A stretch of 19,151 nt of DNA from Deltaproteobacteria bacterium. Lineage in GTDB: Bacteria > Desulfobacterota > Syntrophia > Syntrophales > JAAYKM01. The DNA is taken from positions 1 through 19,151 of the forward strand of contig JAGVTI010000290.1 in assembly GCA_019136935.1 (NCBI GenBank), given 5' to 3'. The stretch's first letter is position 1; every line of letters begins with the position of its first letter. Under the pieces are notes generated by a model that was not told where the DNA came from, ran no database searches, and saw nothing but the letters and a program-made list of their open reading frames with translations. Made by a program: the position numbers and the translations under genes. Below are positions 7,378 to 14,630 of this stretch, in pieces.

Positions 7378-8267
7378 GAATCGGACTCGCAGGGGAAATC
7401 GAGAAAACGCCGGGTCATGCCCGCGTAGGCGTCGATGCGCCGATCCCGGAGGAAAGGCCAGTGCCGGCGCGTCACATCGGATTTCCCGAGATCGATTTCG
7501 CAAACGGCGACGTCCTCTTTATCGTGGGAAGCCTGATAAACAATCTCCCCCAGGGTATCGGCGACAAAGGAGCCGCCCCAGAAGGTGATGTTTCCCTCTT
7601 TCCCGACCCGGTTGACGGCGATCACCGGAATCCCGTTCGCAATGGCGTGAGCCCTCTGAATCGTCCGCCAGGCGTCGAACTGGTCCCGGCAGACCTGCGG
7701 ATCCTCCCCTTCGGCCCATCCGATCGCCGTCGGATAGAAGAGCATCTCCGCTCCCTGCAGGGCGGTGAGCCTCGCCGCCTCCGGATACCACTGGTCCCAG
7801 CAGATCAGAACACCGATCGTGCCGTATTTCGTCTTCCAGCTCCGGAAACCCAGATCGCCCGGCGTAAAGTAGAACTTCTCGTAAAAGGATGGATCGTCGG
7901 GAATATGCATCTTCCGGTATTTACCCAGATATGCGCCATCCGCGTCGATGACGGCGGCGCTGTTGTGGTACAGGCCCTCCGCCCGTTTTTCAAACAGGGA
8001 GGCCACAATGGCAATCCCCAGTTCCTTCGCCAGATCCTGAAATGTCCCCGTCGAGGGACCGGGAATCGTTTCGGCGAGTTCGAAAGGAGCGTAATCTTCG
8101 GAAACGCAGAAGTACATGGATCGGAACAGTTCCTGAAGGCAGACGATCCGGGCTCCCCCGGCCGCCGCCCGGCGGATCCCCTCCACGGCGCGGACCATGT
8201 TCGAGCCGGGATCGGAAACACAGGCCATCTGAACAAACCCGACTTTGATCTTGCGCGATTCCGCCAT
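7374..8267 (-). CDS. aguB: N-carbamoylputrescine amidase
   Basis: A 297-residue nitrilase-superfamily amidohydrolase. Together with AguA it forms the agmatine route to putrescine, hydrolysing N-carbamoylputrescine to putrescine, CO2 and ammonia. The Glu-Lys-Cys triad is visible: Glu in IVCLQELF, Lys in YRKMHIPDD, Cys in VLICWDQWYPEAAR. Further family features are YHNSAAVID and the C-terminal RRHWPFLRDRRIDAY, typical of the plant/bacterial carbamoylputrescine amidases. ATG 8267 is preceded by AGGGGTG; the open frame extends further upstream but through the predicted promoter and operator. First gene of the operon; ATGA overlap with aguA downstream. Confidence 0.95.
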   Translation of the reverse strand: MAESRKIKVGFVQMACVSDPGSNMVRAVEGIRRAAAGGARIVCLQELFRSMYFCVSEDYAPFELAETIPGPSTGTFQDLAKELGIAIVASLFEKRAEGLYHNSAAVIDADGAYLGKYRKMHIPDDPSFYEKFYFTPGDLGFRSWKTKYGTIGVLICWDQWYPEAARLTALQGAEMLFYPTAIGWAEGEDPQVCRDQFDAWRTIQRAHAIANGIPVIAVNRVGKEGNITFWGGSFVADTLGEIVYQASHDKEDVAVCEIDLGKSDVTRRHWPFLRDRRIDAYAGMTRRFLDFPCESDS

Positions 8268-8295
8268 TGCTGAACACCCCTGTCCGGCAGGTCTT

Positions 8296-8321
8296 CCTGA
8301 AAAGACCCGGGTAATTTCAGG
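8296..8321 (-). promoter_or_regulatory. 26-bp near-palindrome, candidate operator of aguBA
   Basis: The outer arms CCTGAAA (8296-8302) and TTTCAGG (8315-8321) and the inner core ACCCGGGT (8305-8312) are co-centred, so 11 of 13 base pairs are symmetric. The site overlaps the predicted transcription start (about 8316) of the promoter at 8323-8351, an ideal position for a repressor. The cognate regulator is not in the window. Confidence 0.5.
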
Positions 8322-8322
8322 C

Positions 8323-8351
8323 AATATAGGGGAAGGCTCGCCCCCTGTCAA
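8323..8351 (-). promoter_or_regulatory. Strong sigma70-like promoter of aguBA
   Basis: On the minus strand a consensus -35 TTGACA (8346-8351) and a -10 TATATT (8323-8328) are separated by exactly 17 bases. The expected start is near 8316, giving a leader of about 50 bases to the aguB ATG. It lies in the gap between the anti-sigma gene and aguB, so aguBA need not depend on the sigma-locus transcript. Confidence 0.7.
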
Positions 8352-8407
8352 CGAAATTGACGCCACCCTTTTCGTCTTCGTCCTTCTATCAAGGAAACCG
8401 GGTGTGC

Positions 8408-9517
8408 TCAAGGTTTATCCCAGCCCGGCGGAACAAGGATGATCCTGATGTGGACCCAGGGTGCCTCTTTGACAATTCCGGGCTCCTGATCCGCACTCAC
8501 TTGACCGAGGGTGCGCAGTTTTTCCCGGAAAGCTCCGACATGAGAGGGCCTGATGTCGATGGTGAACACGTGTTTTCCATCGTGGACAGCCGTTCCGGCA
8601 TGCAGTGAATCGATTTTTCCGGCATAGTCCTCCAATTCCGCCGACGCCGTCCTCACATCTTGAACCGACAGAACCCATTCCAGGGATATTTCCGCGCCCG
8701 GCATCCAAGCCTCTTTGGCCGGAGACCGTTCTCCCTTTTCGTCCTCTGCCCCGTATCGGCACAGTTCCGCACCCGGCTCGCAGATCCTGTTTTTCTCCGT
8801 TGGAAACGGCGTGGAAGCGCTCATTCCCCCATTTTTCTGGTTCTCGGCCGATAAAAACACGTCTTTCGCCTCCCTTCCCGAAACCTGGGGCATCACCGGC
8901 GGCAGCGGTGCCGCGGAGGCGGGGACGTTTTCCGCCGTCCTCTCATCCGCGGCGATTTTTCCCGTCTCCGGCACCTTTTCTTCAGAAGCCATGGAAGAGA
9001 CGGAGTCACCCGCATCGCTTCGGCCGGCGCTTGCGGCAGGCATCTCCTGGTCGGCCTGGACGGCGTTTTTCGGCATGGCGGACCGTTTTCGCGAAATGAC
9101 CCGGGGCAGCGGCGGTTCCCGGTTTGTCTCGAACACCGGCGACGGCGGCAGGGGAATCTCTTCCGTCCTCATCCGGGGTACGTCCTGCCGGTATAGATAA
9201 AAGGAAAAAACGGAGAGCACGGCGACGGCAAGGACCTGCACGGGAATCTTGATGTACAGGGGAAAAAAGAACTTCCGCAGAAATCCCTTCTTTTCCGCCC
9301 CTTCCCGCGCCCGGTTCATGATCTGCGATTTCAGCCGGAGCGGAGGAGAGATCTTCTCCAGGTCACACACCAGGCGGCCGGTTTTCTTCAGATCTTCGAG
9401 GGTTTTCCGGCAGGTTGCGCAGGAGGCAAGGTGATCCATGAGTTCATCCATCTCCGCGGAAGAAAGGCCTCCCCCGAGATAGGCCGGAAGCTGTTTTTCT
9501 CTGTCCGTGCAACTCAT
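8408..9517 (-). CDS. Membrane-bound zinc-finger (zf-HC2) anti-sigma factor
   Basis: A 369-residue single-pass membrane protein. Residues 29-36 contain the H-x3-C-x2-C zinc motif of anti-sigma domains (HLASCATC). A TM segment follows at about 88-108 (IPVQVLAVAVLSVFSFYLY), then a long Pro/Glu/Ser-rich low-complexity stretch (about 110-270) and a compact C-terminal domain (about 275-366) whose strand pattern, LEWVLSVQDVRTASAELEDYAGKI...FTIDIRPSHVGAFREKLRTLGQV, recalls the DUF4349/DUF2275-type extracytoplasmic domains of such proteins. The start at 9517 has GGGAGG 7 bases upstream and overlaps, as ATGA, the stop of a decayed ECF sigma factor remnant. The protein itself looks intact although its expected partner is not. 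Confidence 0.85.
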   Translation of the reverse strand: MSCTDREKQLPAYLGGGLSSAEMDELMDHLASCATCRKTLEDLKKTGRLVCDLEKISPPLRLKSQIMNRAREGAEKKGFLRKFFFPLYIKIPVQVLAVAVLSVFSFYLYRQDVPRMRTEEIPLPPSPVFETNREPPLPRVISRKRSAMPKNAVQADQEMPAASAGRSDAGDSVSSMASEEKVPETGKIAADERTAENVPASAAPLPPVMPQVSGREAKDVFLSAENQKNGGMSASTPFPTEKNRICEPGAELCRYGAEDEKGERSPAKEAWMPGAEISLEWVLSVQDVRTASAELEDYAGKIDSLHAGTAVHDGKHVFTIDIRPSHVGAFREKLRTLGQVSADQEPGIVKEAPWVHIRIILVPPGWDKP

Positions 9518-9690
9518 CTCGTACCTCCCGGCACTTTGACAAGGCAATCCTGCGGGGCGTGCCGCGCCCGATCGAGGCTCGGATGGACCGTTCCCTCCGG
9601 GATGTGCAGCGCATCCCGGAGGTCATCTGCGAAACCGCCGATACAGGCCTGCACCTTTTCTTCCAGGTCCTTTCTTTCCAGGCAATCCGC
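9514..9690 (-). pseudogene. Remnant of an ECF sigma factor (region 4 with internal deletion)
   Basis: The last ~58 codons before the anti-sigma ATG read as a damaged sigma70 region 4: LERKDLEEKVQACI matches the helix that opens this region, GGFADDLRDALHIPEGTV matches the helix-turn-helix (usual form G-F-S-Y-E-E-I-A-x-x-L-x-I-P-E-G-T-V), and HPSLDRARHAPQDCL matches KSRLxRARKALxxxL. About 15 residues (normally LP..yR.vi.LRd) are missing between ACI and GGF. Upstream, the open frame continues to 9858 but shows no region 2, so the promoter-recognising and core-binding part is gone. Its position directly before, and in ATGA overlap with, the anti-sigma gene is the canonical place of the cognate sigma factor. 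Confidence 0.7.
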
Positions 9691-9976
9691 CGCGCCGGCC
9701 GCTTCGCAGCCACTTATGGCTGTCGCTGCAACAGCTCCCGCTGTTTTTCCTATTTGGAGTACGGAACAGGCCCTGCTGTCAAGAAAAATATCCCCGGCCA
9801 CGGCGCGGAACCCGGGACGACACCCGGAACGTTTTGCGGGGCAATTCGCCCGAAACATAATTCTTGGCGATAACGGGTAAATGTATTATATTTATCAGCA
9901 AGTTGTTCTCTCGACCCGGTTTGTTGACGATTCCCTCATCCTCCATCACGGCCAAACCTTCGCACGAGACAGAAAT

Positions 9977-10600
9977 ATGGGATCAAAATACCTGCAGGAT
10001 GTAGAACTCTACAACACTCGTTTCGCCTTGCCCGCCCCGGGGAAGGCCGCACTTCTGGTGATCGACATGCAGCAGTATTCCGCCCTTTTGGCCGACCTTA
10101 TCATCGAGCGCGTCCGGTCCCTGATCGACGCGTGTCGCAGCGCCGGTGTACAGATCTTCTACACGCGGCACGGACACCACGACCCCGCAAAAAACGGAGG
10201 AAGTCTCGTCAAGTGGTGGGGCCAGGCGATTCATTACGGCAGCCCCGGCTGGGAAATCGTTTCCGAACTCAAACCTCGGAAAGAGGAAGCGATTATCGAC
10301 AAGAACCGCTACAGTGCTTTTTACGGCACGAATCTCGATGCCCTCCTGAAGGAAAGAGAAATCGAAGACCTGATCATCTGCGGCCTCCTCACCAACTGCT
10401 GCTGCGAAACGACGGCGCGGGATGCCTTCATGCGGGACTACCGGGTTTTTTTCATCGCCGATGCAACGGCGGCCGTGGCGGAAGAACTCCATATCGCCGC
10501 CTTGAAAAACCTGGCCTACGGCTTTGCCCATATTCTGGATACGGCGTCCCTCTGCCGGCATCTTCAGTCCTTCTCTCTCCACAGGGACGAAAAAACGTGA
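9977..10600 (+). CDS. Isochorismatase-family cysteine hydrolase
   Basis: A 207-residue cytosolic hydrolase of the isochorismatase-like fold. The catalytic triad is recognisable: Asp in ALLVIDMQ (about residue 30), Lys in IIDKNRYSAF, and Cys in ICGLLTNCCCETTARDA, with the usual cis-peptide region before it. Substrates in this family range from isochorismate to nicotinamide and various amides, and the sequence does not settle which. The triple cysteine at the active site is unusual in appearance; only one should be the nucleophile. ATG 9977 was chosen because it gives the family's usual length; the frame is open to 9881 but that start has no ribosome site and adds an unrelated 32 residues. A monocistronic gene between the sigma/anti-sigma locus and aqpZ. 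Confidence 0.88.
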   Translation: MGSKYLQDVELYNTRFALPAPGKAALLVIDMQQYSALLADLIIERVRSLIDACRSAGVQIFYTRHGHHDPAKNGGSLVKWWGQAIHYGSPGWEIVSELKPRKEEAIIDKNRYSAFYGTNLDALLKEREIEDLIICGLLTNCCCETTARDAFMRDYRVFFIADATAAVAEELHIAALKNLAYGFAHILDTASLCRHLQSFSLHRDEKT

Positions 10601-10742
10601 ACCTGATGACGGTTCCTTCGATCAAGGACCGGTGATGGAAACACCGTTTCCGGTTATGACAAATTGAGCCCGAAGCGGTCGCCGGAAAGCGCGTTCCGTC
10701 GGGAATGTCATGGATGGGGAAAAAAAGGAAAGGAGAGGAAAG

Positions 10743-11447
10743 ATGGACAGCATTGCAAAACGATTGGGTGCGGAATTTTTCGGAACATTCTGGTTGGTCC
10801 TGGGGGGATGCGGCAGCGCCATTTTGGCGGCGGCCTTCCCGGAGGTGGGAATCGGTCTGCTGGGTGTCGCCCTGGCTTTCGGGCTTACGGTCCTGACCAT
10901 GGCCTTCGCCGTCGGCCATATCTCGGGATGCCACCTGAACCCGGCGGTATCGTTCGGGCTCTGGGCGGGAGGCCGTTTCCCCGCGAAAGATCTCTTTCCC
11001 TATGTCGCGGTTCAGGTCCTGGGCGCCATTGTCGCGGCCTTCGTGCTTTTTCTGATCGCAACCGGCAAGGCGGGGTTTGACCCTGCAGCGGGCTTTGCCT
11101 CCAACGGTTACGGCGATCATTCACCGGGAGGCTATTCCCTTACCGCCTGCCTGATCACGGAAATCGTCATGACCTTCATGTTCCTGTTCGTCATCATGGG
11201 GGCAACGGACAAACGCGCTCCCCAGGGATTCGCCCCGATTGCCATCGGACTGTGCCTGACCCTGATCCATCTGGTCAGCATTCCTGTAACCAATACGTCG
11301 GTGAATCCCGCACGCAGTACCGGGGTGGCCCTCTTCGTAGGCGGATGGGCCACGGCGCAGCTCTGGCTCTTCTGGGTGGCACCGCTCGCCGGCGGCATGC
11401 TGGGCGGGCTGATCTACCGCTGGCTGGGTAGCACGAAAGAATCGTAA
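10743..11447 (+). CDS. aqpZ: Aquaporin Z
   Basis: A 234-residue six-TM water channel of the inner membrane. Both NPA boxes are present (HLNPAVS near residue 66 and SVNPARS near residue 190) and the stretch [22 protein letters not shown] is nearly the same as in Escherichia coli AqpZ, including the His, Thr and Arg of the water-selective filter. This argues for a water channel rather than a glycerol facilitator. Start at 10743 follows a strong GGAGAGG ribosome site; the in-frame ATG at 10710 has none and adds a charged leader not seen in the family. Sits between the hydrolase and the DNA methyltransferase on the same strand, with gaps large enough for its own promoter. Confidence 0.97.
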   Translation: MDSIAKRLGAEFFGTFWLVLGGCGSAILAAAFPEVGIGLLGVALAFGLTVLTMAFAVGHISGCHLNPAVSFGLWAGGRFPAKDLFPYVAVQVLGAIVAAFVLFLIATGKAGFDPAAGFASNGYGDHSPGGYSLTACLITEIVMTFMFLFVIMGATDKRAPQGFAPIAIGLCLTLIHLVSIPVTNTSVNPARSTGVALFVGGWATAQLWLFWVAPLAGGMLGGLIYRWLGSTKES

Positions 11448-11478
11448 CGCCTCCGTTCCCCCCGTACAACCGAAGCAT

Positions 11479-11527
11479 GGAAGCCCTCCATCCTCACCCG
11501 TCCGTCCGGCGATGAGAGAGGGCTTCC
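11479..11527 (+). terminator. Hairpin after aqpZ, possible terminator
   Basis: GGAAGCCCTC (11479-11488) pairs perfectly with GAGGGCTTCC (11518-11527) across a 29-base loop. T-rich tracts follow at 11541-11546 and 11550-11556, about 13 bases past the stem, farther than in a textbook terminator. It could terminate aqpZ transcription. The rest of the 11448-11742 gap shows nothing else. Confidence 0.4.
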
Positions 11528-11742
11528 GGCGATAAACGATTTTTTCCGTTTTTTTCCATCCGTTTCAATAATCGGTTGCAAGAACTGCCGGTTTCGGGCA
11601 TTTTGCATGGACGCAAAACGGCCGGGAATAAACCGCGGAAAATGTCTCTTCGGATACCACCGCCGTCGGATTTGAAACCATCATGAAAACGAAAACACGC
11701 GCTCCCCGCAACCGGACCCTCGCCCTGACCGGCGAGGAAAAA

Positions 11743-12624
11743 ATGATCTACGGAGAAAGGTTGAAGTTCCTGAGGAAACCTGCGTCCCTGGAGGACATCA
11801 TCGACACGACGCTTTGCCAGGATACCTTCGAGGCCCTCGATCTTCTGCCCGACCGTTTCGTCGATTTGCTTTTCGCCGATCCTCCCTACAACCTGACCAA
11901 AACCTTCAACCGGAGGGCGTTTAACCGGATACGCCTCGACGAGTACGAATCCTGGCTTGAATCCTGGATCGGGAAACTTCCCCGCCTGCTCAAGGAAACC
12001 GCGTCGTTATACATCTGCAGCGACTGGTACTGCTCGGCGGCCGTCAACCGGGTCCTCCTCAAATATTTCAGGGTTCGCAACCGGATCACCTGGGAACGTG
12101 AAAAGGGCCGGGGGGCCAGGAACAATTGGAAAAACAACAGTGAAGACATCTGGTTCGCCACCGTTTCGGACCGCTACGTGTTCAACACCGATTCCGTCAA
12201 GGTCAAACGCCGGGTCCTCGCCCCCTACAAGGACCAGAACGGCCGGCCGAAAGACTGGACCTTCTCGCCGGACGGCCCCTATCGCATCACCCATCCGTCC
12301 AATATCTGGACCGACCTGACCGTGCCCTTCTGGTCCATGCCGGAGAACACGGACCATCCGACCCAGAAACCGGAAAAGCTGCTGGCCAAGATCATCCTCG
12401 CCGGCTCCAATGAGGGGCAAATCATCCTGGACCCCTTCCTCGGATCGGGCACGGCATCCGTTGTCGCCAAGAAACTGGGGCGGCACTATACGGGGGTGGA
12501 AATCGACCACGAATACGCCTGTCTGGCCGAAAAGAGGCTTGCCTTGGCCGAACAGAACCGGGATATCCAAGGCTACCGGGACGGTTTTTTCTGGGAAAGA
12601 AACACGCCGGCACACGTGAAATAG
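11743..12624 (+). CDS. Beta-class site-specific DNA adenine methyltransferase
   Basis: A 293-residue SAM-dependent DNA methyltransferase. The catalytic motif DPPYN (about residue 46) comes first and the SAM-binding motif DPFLGSGT with GVEID comes near the C-terminus, the order of the beta class; DPPY indicates an N6-adenine or N4-cytosine target, most likely adenine. The stretch ENTDHPTQKPEKLLAKII before the SAM motif is typical. The target sequence cannot be read from the protein alone. ATG 11743 has GAGG 7 bases upstream; ATG 11683 is in frame (313 residues) but has no ribosome site. No restriction endonuclease gene adjoins it; neighbours are aqpZ and a membrane methyltransferase, so it looks solitary. 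Confidence 0.9.
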   Translation: MIYGERLKFLRKPASLEDIIDTTLCQDTFEALDLLPDRFVDLLFADPPYNLTKTFNRRAFNRIRLDEYESWLESWIGKLPRLLKETASLYICSDWYCSAAVNRVLLKYFRVRNRITWEREKGRGARNNWKNNSEDIWFATVSDRYVFNTDSVKVKRRVLAPYKDQNGRPKDWTFSPDGPYRITHPSNIWTDLTVPFWSMPENTDHPTQKPEKLLAKIILAGSNEGQIILDPFLGSGTASVVAKKLGRHYTGVEIDHEYACLAEKRLALAEQNRDIQGYRDGFFWERNTPAHVK

Positions 12625-12817
12625 CGGCGCAGGCGGTGCTTTTCGGCCTGAAGTTCCTGCAATCCGCCTTATCGAAACGGAGCCCTGGCCCCTGGGAAGA
12701 ACGTCCCGGCAAAACCGGCCGGCGGCGGCCGGGGCCGGACAGGCGGCACGCCGCCGAAAGGCCGGACGGAGAACCGAACAGGCCGGAATCCAAACCCGGA
12801 GTCACAGGAGGAATTGC

Positions 12818-13369
12818 ATGTTGATCGAAATCATCTCTATTCTGCTCGGATCGGCCTTTATCACGGCCGTCTCCTGGCGGTCGTTAAATAAACCCCGTTC
12901 TCACGGGTTTTACCGTTTTTTCGCCTTCGAGTTCCTCCTGGTCATGCTGGTCCTGAACGCGCCCTCCTGGTTCGACGCACCTTTCTCCCTGCACCAGCAG
13001 GTCTCATGGGTTCTCCTGATCGCGTCCCTGGCACTGATCATTCACAGTCTGGATCTGATCCTCATCCTGGGACTTCCCGAGGGCTCCGTCCCCAATTCAC
13101 CCAACCTGCCCTTCGAAAACACGACGCGCCTGGTCGTCGTCGGCGCCTACCGTTTCATCCGTCATCCCATGTATGCCTCCGTCATCCTCCTGGCTTGGGG
13201 CATAGCGATGAAGGCCCCCTCCGCAAGAAGCCTGTGCCTGTCCCTGATCATCATGGTTTTCCTGTATGCGGCGGCCCGGGTTGAAGAAAGGGAAAACATC
13301 GGGCGGTTCGGTGAAGAATACCGTCAATACATGAAAAAGAGCCGGATGTTCATCCCGTTTCTCTTCTAA
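12818..13369 (+). CDS. ICMT/PEMT-superfamily membrane methyltransferase
   Basis: A 183-residue integral membrane protein with about five hydrophobic segments and the superfamily's C-terminal SAM-binding signature: GAYRFIRHPMYASVI (about 108-122) and the terminal EERENIGRFGEEYRQYMKKS. In isoprenylcysteine carboxyl methyltransferases and phospholipid N-methyltransferases these RHPxY and E-E...F-x-Y motifs bind SAM. The acceptor substrate in bacteria is generally unknown (lipid, small molecule). AGGAGG lies 9 bases before the start. It faces, tail to tail with 52 bases between, a second member of the same superfamily. The preceding 193 bases (12625-12817) are GC-rich with repeated GGCCGG words and a short GGCGGC/GCCGCC hairpin but no gene. 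Confidence 0.85.
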   Translation: MLIEIISILLGSAFITAVSWRSLNKPRSHGFYRFFAFEFLLVMLVLNAPSWFDAPFSLHQQVSWVLLIASLALIIHSLDLILILGLPEGSVPNSPNLPFENTTRLVVVGAYRFIRHPMYASVILLAWGIAMKAPSARSLCLSLIIMVFLYAAARVEERENIGRFGEEYRQYMKKSRMFIPFLF

Positions 13370-13421
13370 TCGATCCGCCCGGGTAAAAAAAGAAGGGAGG
13401 CCGTGCCGCCGAACCTGCCTG

Positions 13422-13892
13422 TCAGCGCTTCGGCCGGACGAACCGGGGGATCAGGCGGGGTACTTTTTCGGCATATCGGCGGTAATCCTCCCCGAACTGC
13501 CGCTGTAGAAAATCTTCCTCCTTCCCGATGTTGATCCTGAAGACGGCATAGAGAATCGCCGAGGTCAGAATGATGAGAACATCGTTCATAAGAAGCGACA
13601 AGGCGGGGATGAGAAATAGGATAAAGGCGGCGTACATGGGGTTGCGGGTATAGGCGTAAACTCCTTCCGTCATGAGTTTCTCTTCGTAAAATGCCTTCCG
13701 GACCATCCGGACACCGGACAGCCAGAAGTAAAATCCCACGGCCGCAAAAATCGCCCCCAGGGGAATCAGGACATCGTCATGAGTCGTGGTCCAGGTTAAA
13801 CGGACACCGCCGACAGCCTCCAGCAGGAGGATCAATCCCAGGGAAAATCCTCCGGAGGCCACCATTAAAAGACCGATCCCGAATATGGTCAT
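13422..13892 (-). CDS. ICMT/PEMT-superfamily membrane methyltransferase (second copy)
   Basis: A 156-residue integral membrane protein. It carries the same signature as its convergent neighbour: GVYAYTRNPMYAAFI (about 76-90) and EEDFLQRQFGEDYRRYAEKVPR at the C-terminus, with four or five TM segments. Two of the variable positions differ (RNPMY against RHPMY), and the rest of the two proteins is dissimilar, so this is an older paralogue or an independent member rather than a recent duplicate. The start at 13892 has GGGGATG 5-6 bases upstream. Likely SAM-dependent; substrate unknown. Confidence 0.85.
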   Translation of the reverse strand: MTIFGIGLLMVASGGFSLGLILLLEAVGGVRLTWTTTHDDVLIPLGAIFAAVGFYFWLSGVRMVRKAFYEEKLMTEGVYAYTRNPMYAAFILFLIPALSLLMNDVLIILTSAILYAVFRINIGKEEDFLQRQFGEDYRRYAEKVPRLIPRFVRPKR

Positions 13893-13960
13893 GTTTCATC
13901 CCCTTTTCCTGATCGGATTCCTTGCTTCAAAACTTTTCCGCAGGATTTTTTGTCTCCGCC

Positions 13961-14065
13961 CTATTTTTTCTTCCGCCTTTCGACCCGGTCCTTCCGAATA
14001 TTCTTCTTTTCGCGCAACAGGCGCGAAACGTCCTTCTGTCTCCGTGTCACCTGTTCCTTGGCCAT
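13961..14065 (-). CDS. Candidate 34-residue highly basic small protein
   Basis: A short frame starting ATG at 14065 with a good ribosome site (AGAAGGA, about 7 bases upstream) and ending TAG at 13961. It begins MAKEQVTRRQKDVSRLLREK and ends in a run of Arg/Lys; 16 of 34 residues are basic and 5 acidic, predicted to be one long amphipathic helix. It lies 68 bases upstream of, and on the same strand as, the second ICMT-like gene, so the two may be cotranscribed. An overlapping 72-codon frame on the same strand (13896-14114) has no ribosome site and low complexity. I do not recognise a family; nucleic-acid or ribosome binding would fit the composition but is a guess. Confidence 0.45.
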   Translation of the reverse strand: MAKEQVTRRQKDVSRLLREKKNIRKDRVERRKKK

Positions 14066-14483
14066 GACGTTTCCTTCTCTCCCGTAAAGCGGCCGTTTTT
14101 CCACGGCCCGTCATCCATTTCGACCAAGATACTCCCTTGTCTACGGCGAATCAATGTTCTTTTTCGGATCGCCGGATAAACAACGGATGCCCCTGTTCCG
14201 TCAGCGGGCTGCAAAGCCGGCCTGGCATCTTTCCGGATCCGCTTTTCGAGGCTGCCCGTTCCCTCATGGCAAAAGGTAGCGACCCTGTCGTTGACGCCTT
14301 CCTTCAGTCATGGTATTTTTACAACCGATGTGTCTTCGGATCCCGTTACGATGGTCAGTCAGGGTATGTTCCCCCCCGGGAAACTCGATCCGTTTGGAGG
14401 AAGAAGACCAAAACCGGCGGCTTGGCAAAGAAAGTCAAGAGCCGATCAAATCGATGACCGTTTTCAATCAGAAGGAGGATTTT
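14066..14483 (+). other. Gene-free gap upstream of the desulforedoxin gene
   Basis: About 418 bases without a supportable gene. Overlapping open frames on both strands have no ribosome sites or domain-like sequence. A small GNRA-type hairpin GGCT-GCAA-AGCC lies at 14207-14218 within a GC-rich stretch, and GGTAGC occurs at about 14275. No convincing promoter was found, although one for the desulforedoxin gene should be here or overlap it. Confidence 0.4.
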
Positions 14484-14630
14484 ATGGCGGAAAAGAATCA
14501 GGTCTACAAATGCACGATGTGCGGAAACATCGTCGAGGTTCTTCATGGCGGCACAGGGAAGCTTTCCTGCTGCGGTCAACTGATGATCCTGTTGAAAGAC
14601 GAAGAAGCGAAAAAAGCGAAGAGAACGTAA
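14484..14630 (+). CDS. Desulforedoxin-like protein (stand-alone FeS4 domain)
   Basis: A 48-residue protein with the rubredoxin-like iron centre of desulforedoxin: Cys10 and Cys13 in VYKCTMCGN and the adjacent Cys29-Cys30 in KLSCCGQ bind one Fe as Fe(SCys)4. The layout matches the 36-residue desulforedoxin and the N-terminal domain of desulfoferrodoxin (superoxide reductase). The catalytic C-terminal domain is absent, and the protein ends with a charged tail [18 protein letters not shown] lies 7 bases before the ATG. It most likely acts as a small electron carrier, perhaps to a superoxide reductase or to the neighbouring stress proteins. Truncation of a full desulfoferrodoxin is an alternative, but nothing after the stop resembles the missing domain. 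Confidence 0.88.
   Translation: MAEKNQVYKCTMCGNIVEVLHGGTGKLSCCGQLMILLKDEEAKKAKRT

Noticed and set aside
6721..8273. Long plus-strand frames opposite aguA and aguB.
   Set aside because: Antisense shadows; the minus-strand genes have intact catalytic motifs and coupled starts.
9691..9858. Upstream extension of the sigma remnant as a separate small gene.
   Set aside because: The frame is open to 9858 but has no ribosome site, no sigma region 2, and no recognisable domain.
12636..12824. Small plus-strand frame between the DNA methyltransferase and the first ICMT-like gene.
   Set aside because: Its Arg/Pro/Gly content follows from the GC-rich GGCCGG-repeating DNA, and it has no ribosome site.
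13896..14114. 72-codon minus-strand frame rich in Arg, Glu and Gly.
   Set aside because: It is low-complexity, lacks a ribosome site, and overlaps in another frame the better supported 34-codon gene at 13961-14065.
14200..14285. Possible cyclic-di-GMP (GEMM) riboswitch upstream of the desulforedoxin gene, because of GCAAAGCCGGCCT and a later GGTAGC.
   Set aside because: The first GEMM stem with its CAAACC and GAAA tetraloop is absent, and the spacing of the remaining pieces does not fit. The GCAAAGCC is explained by a simple GGCT-GCAA-AGCC hairpin. A covariance-model search would settle it.
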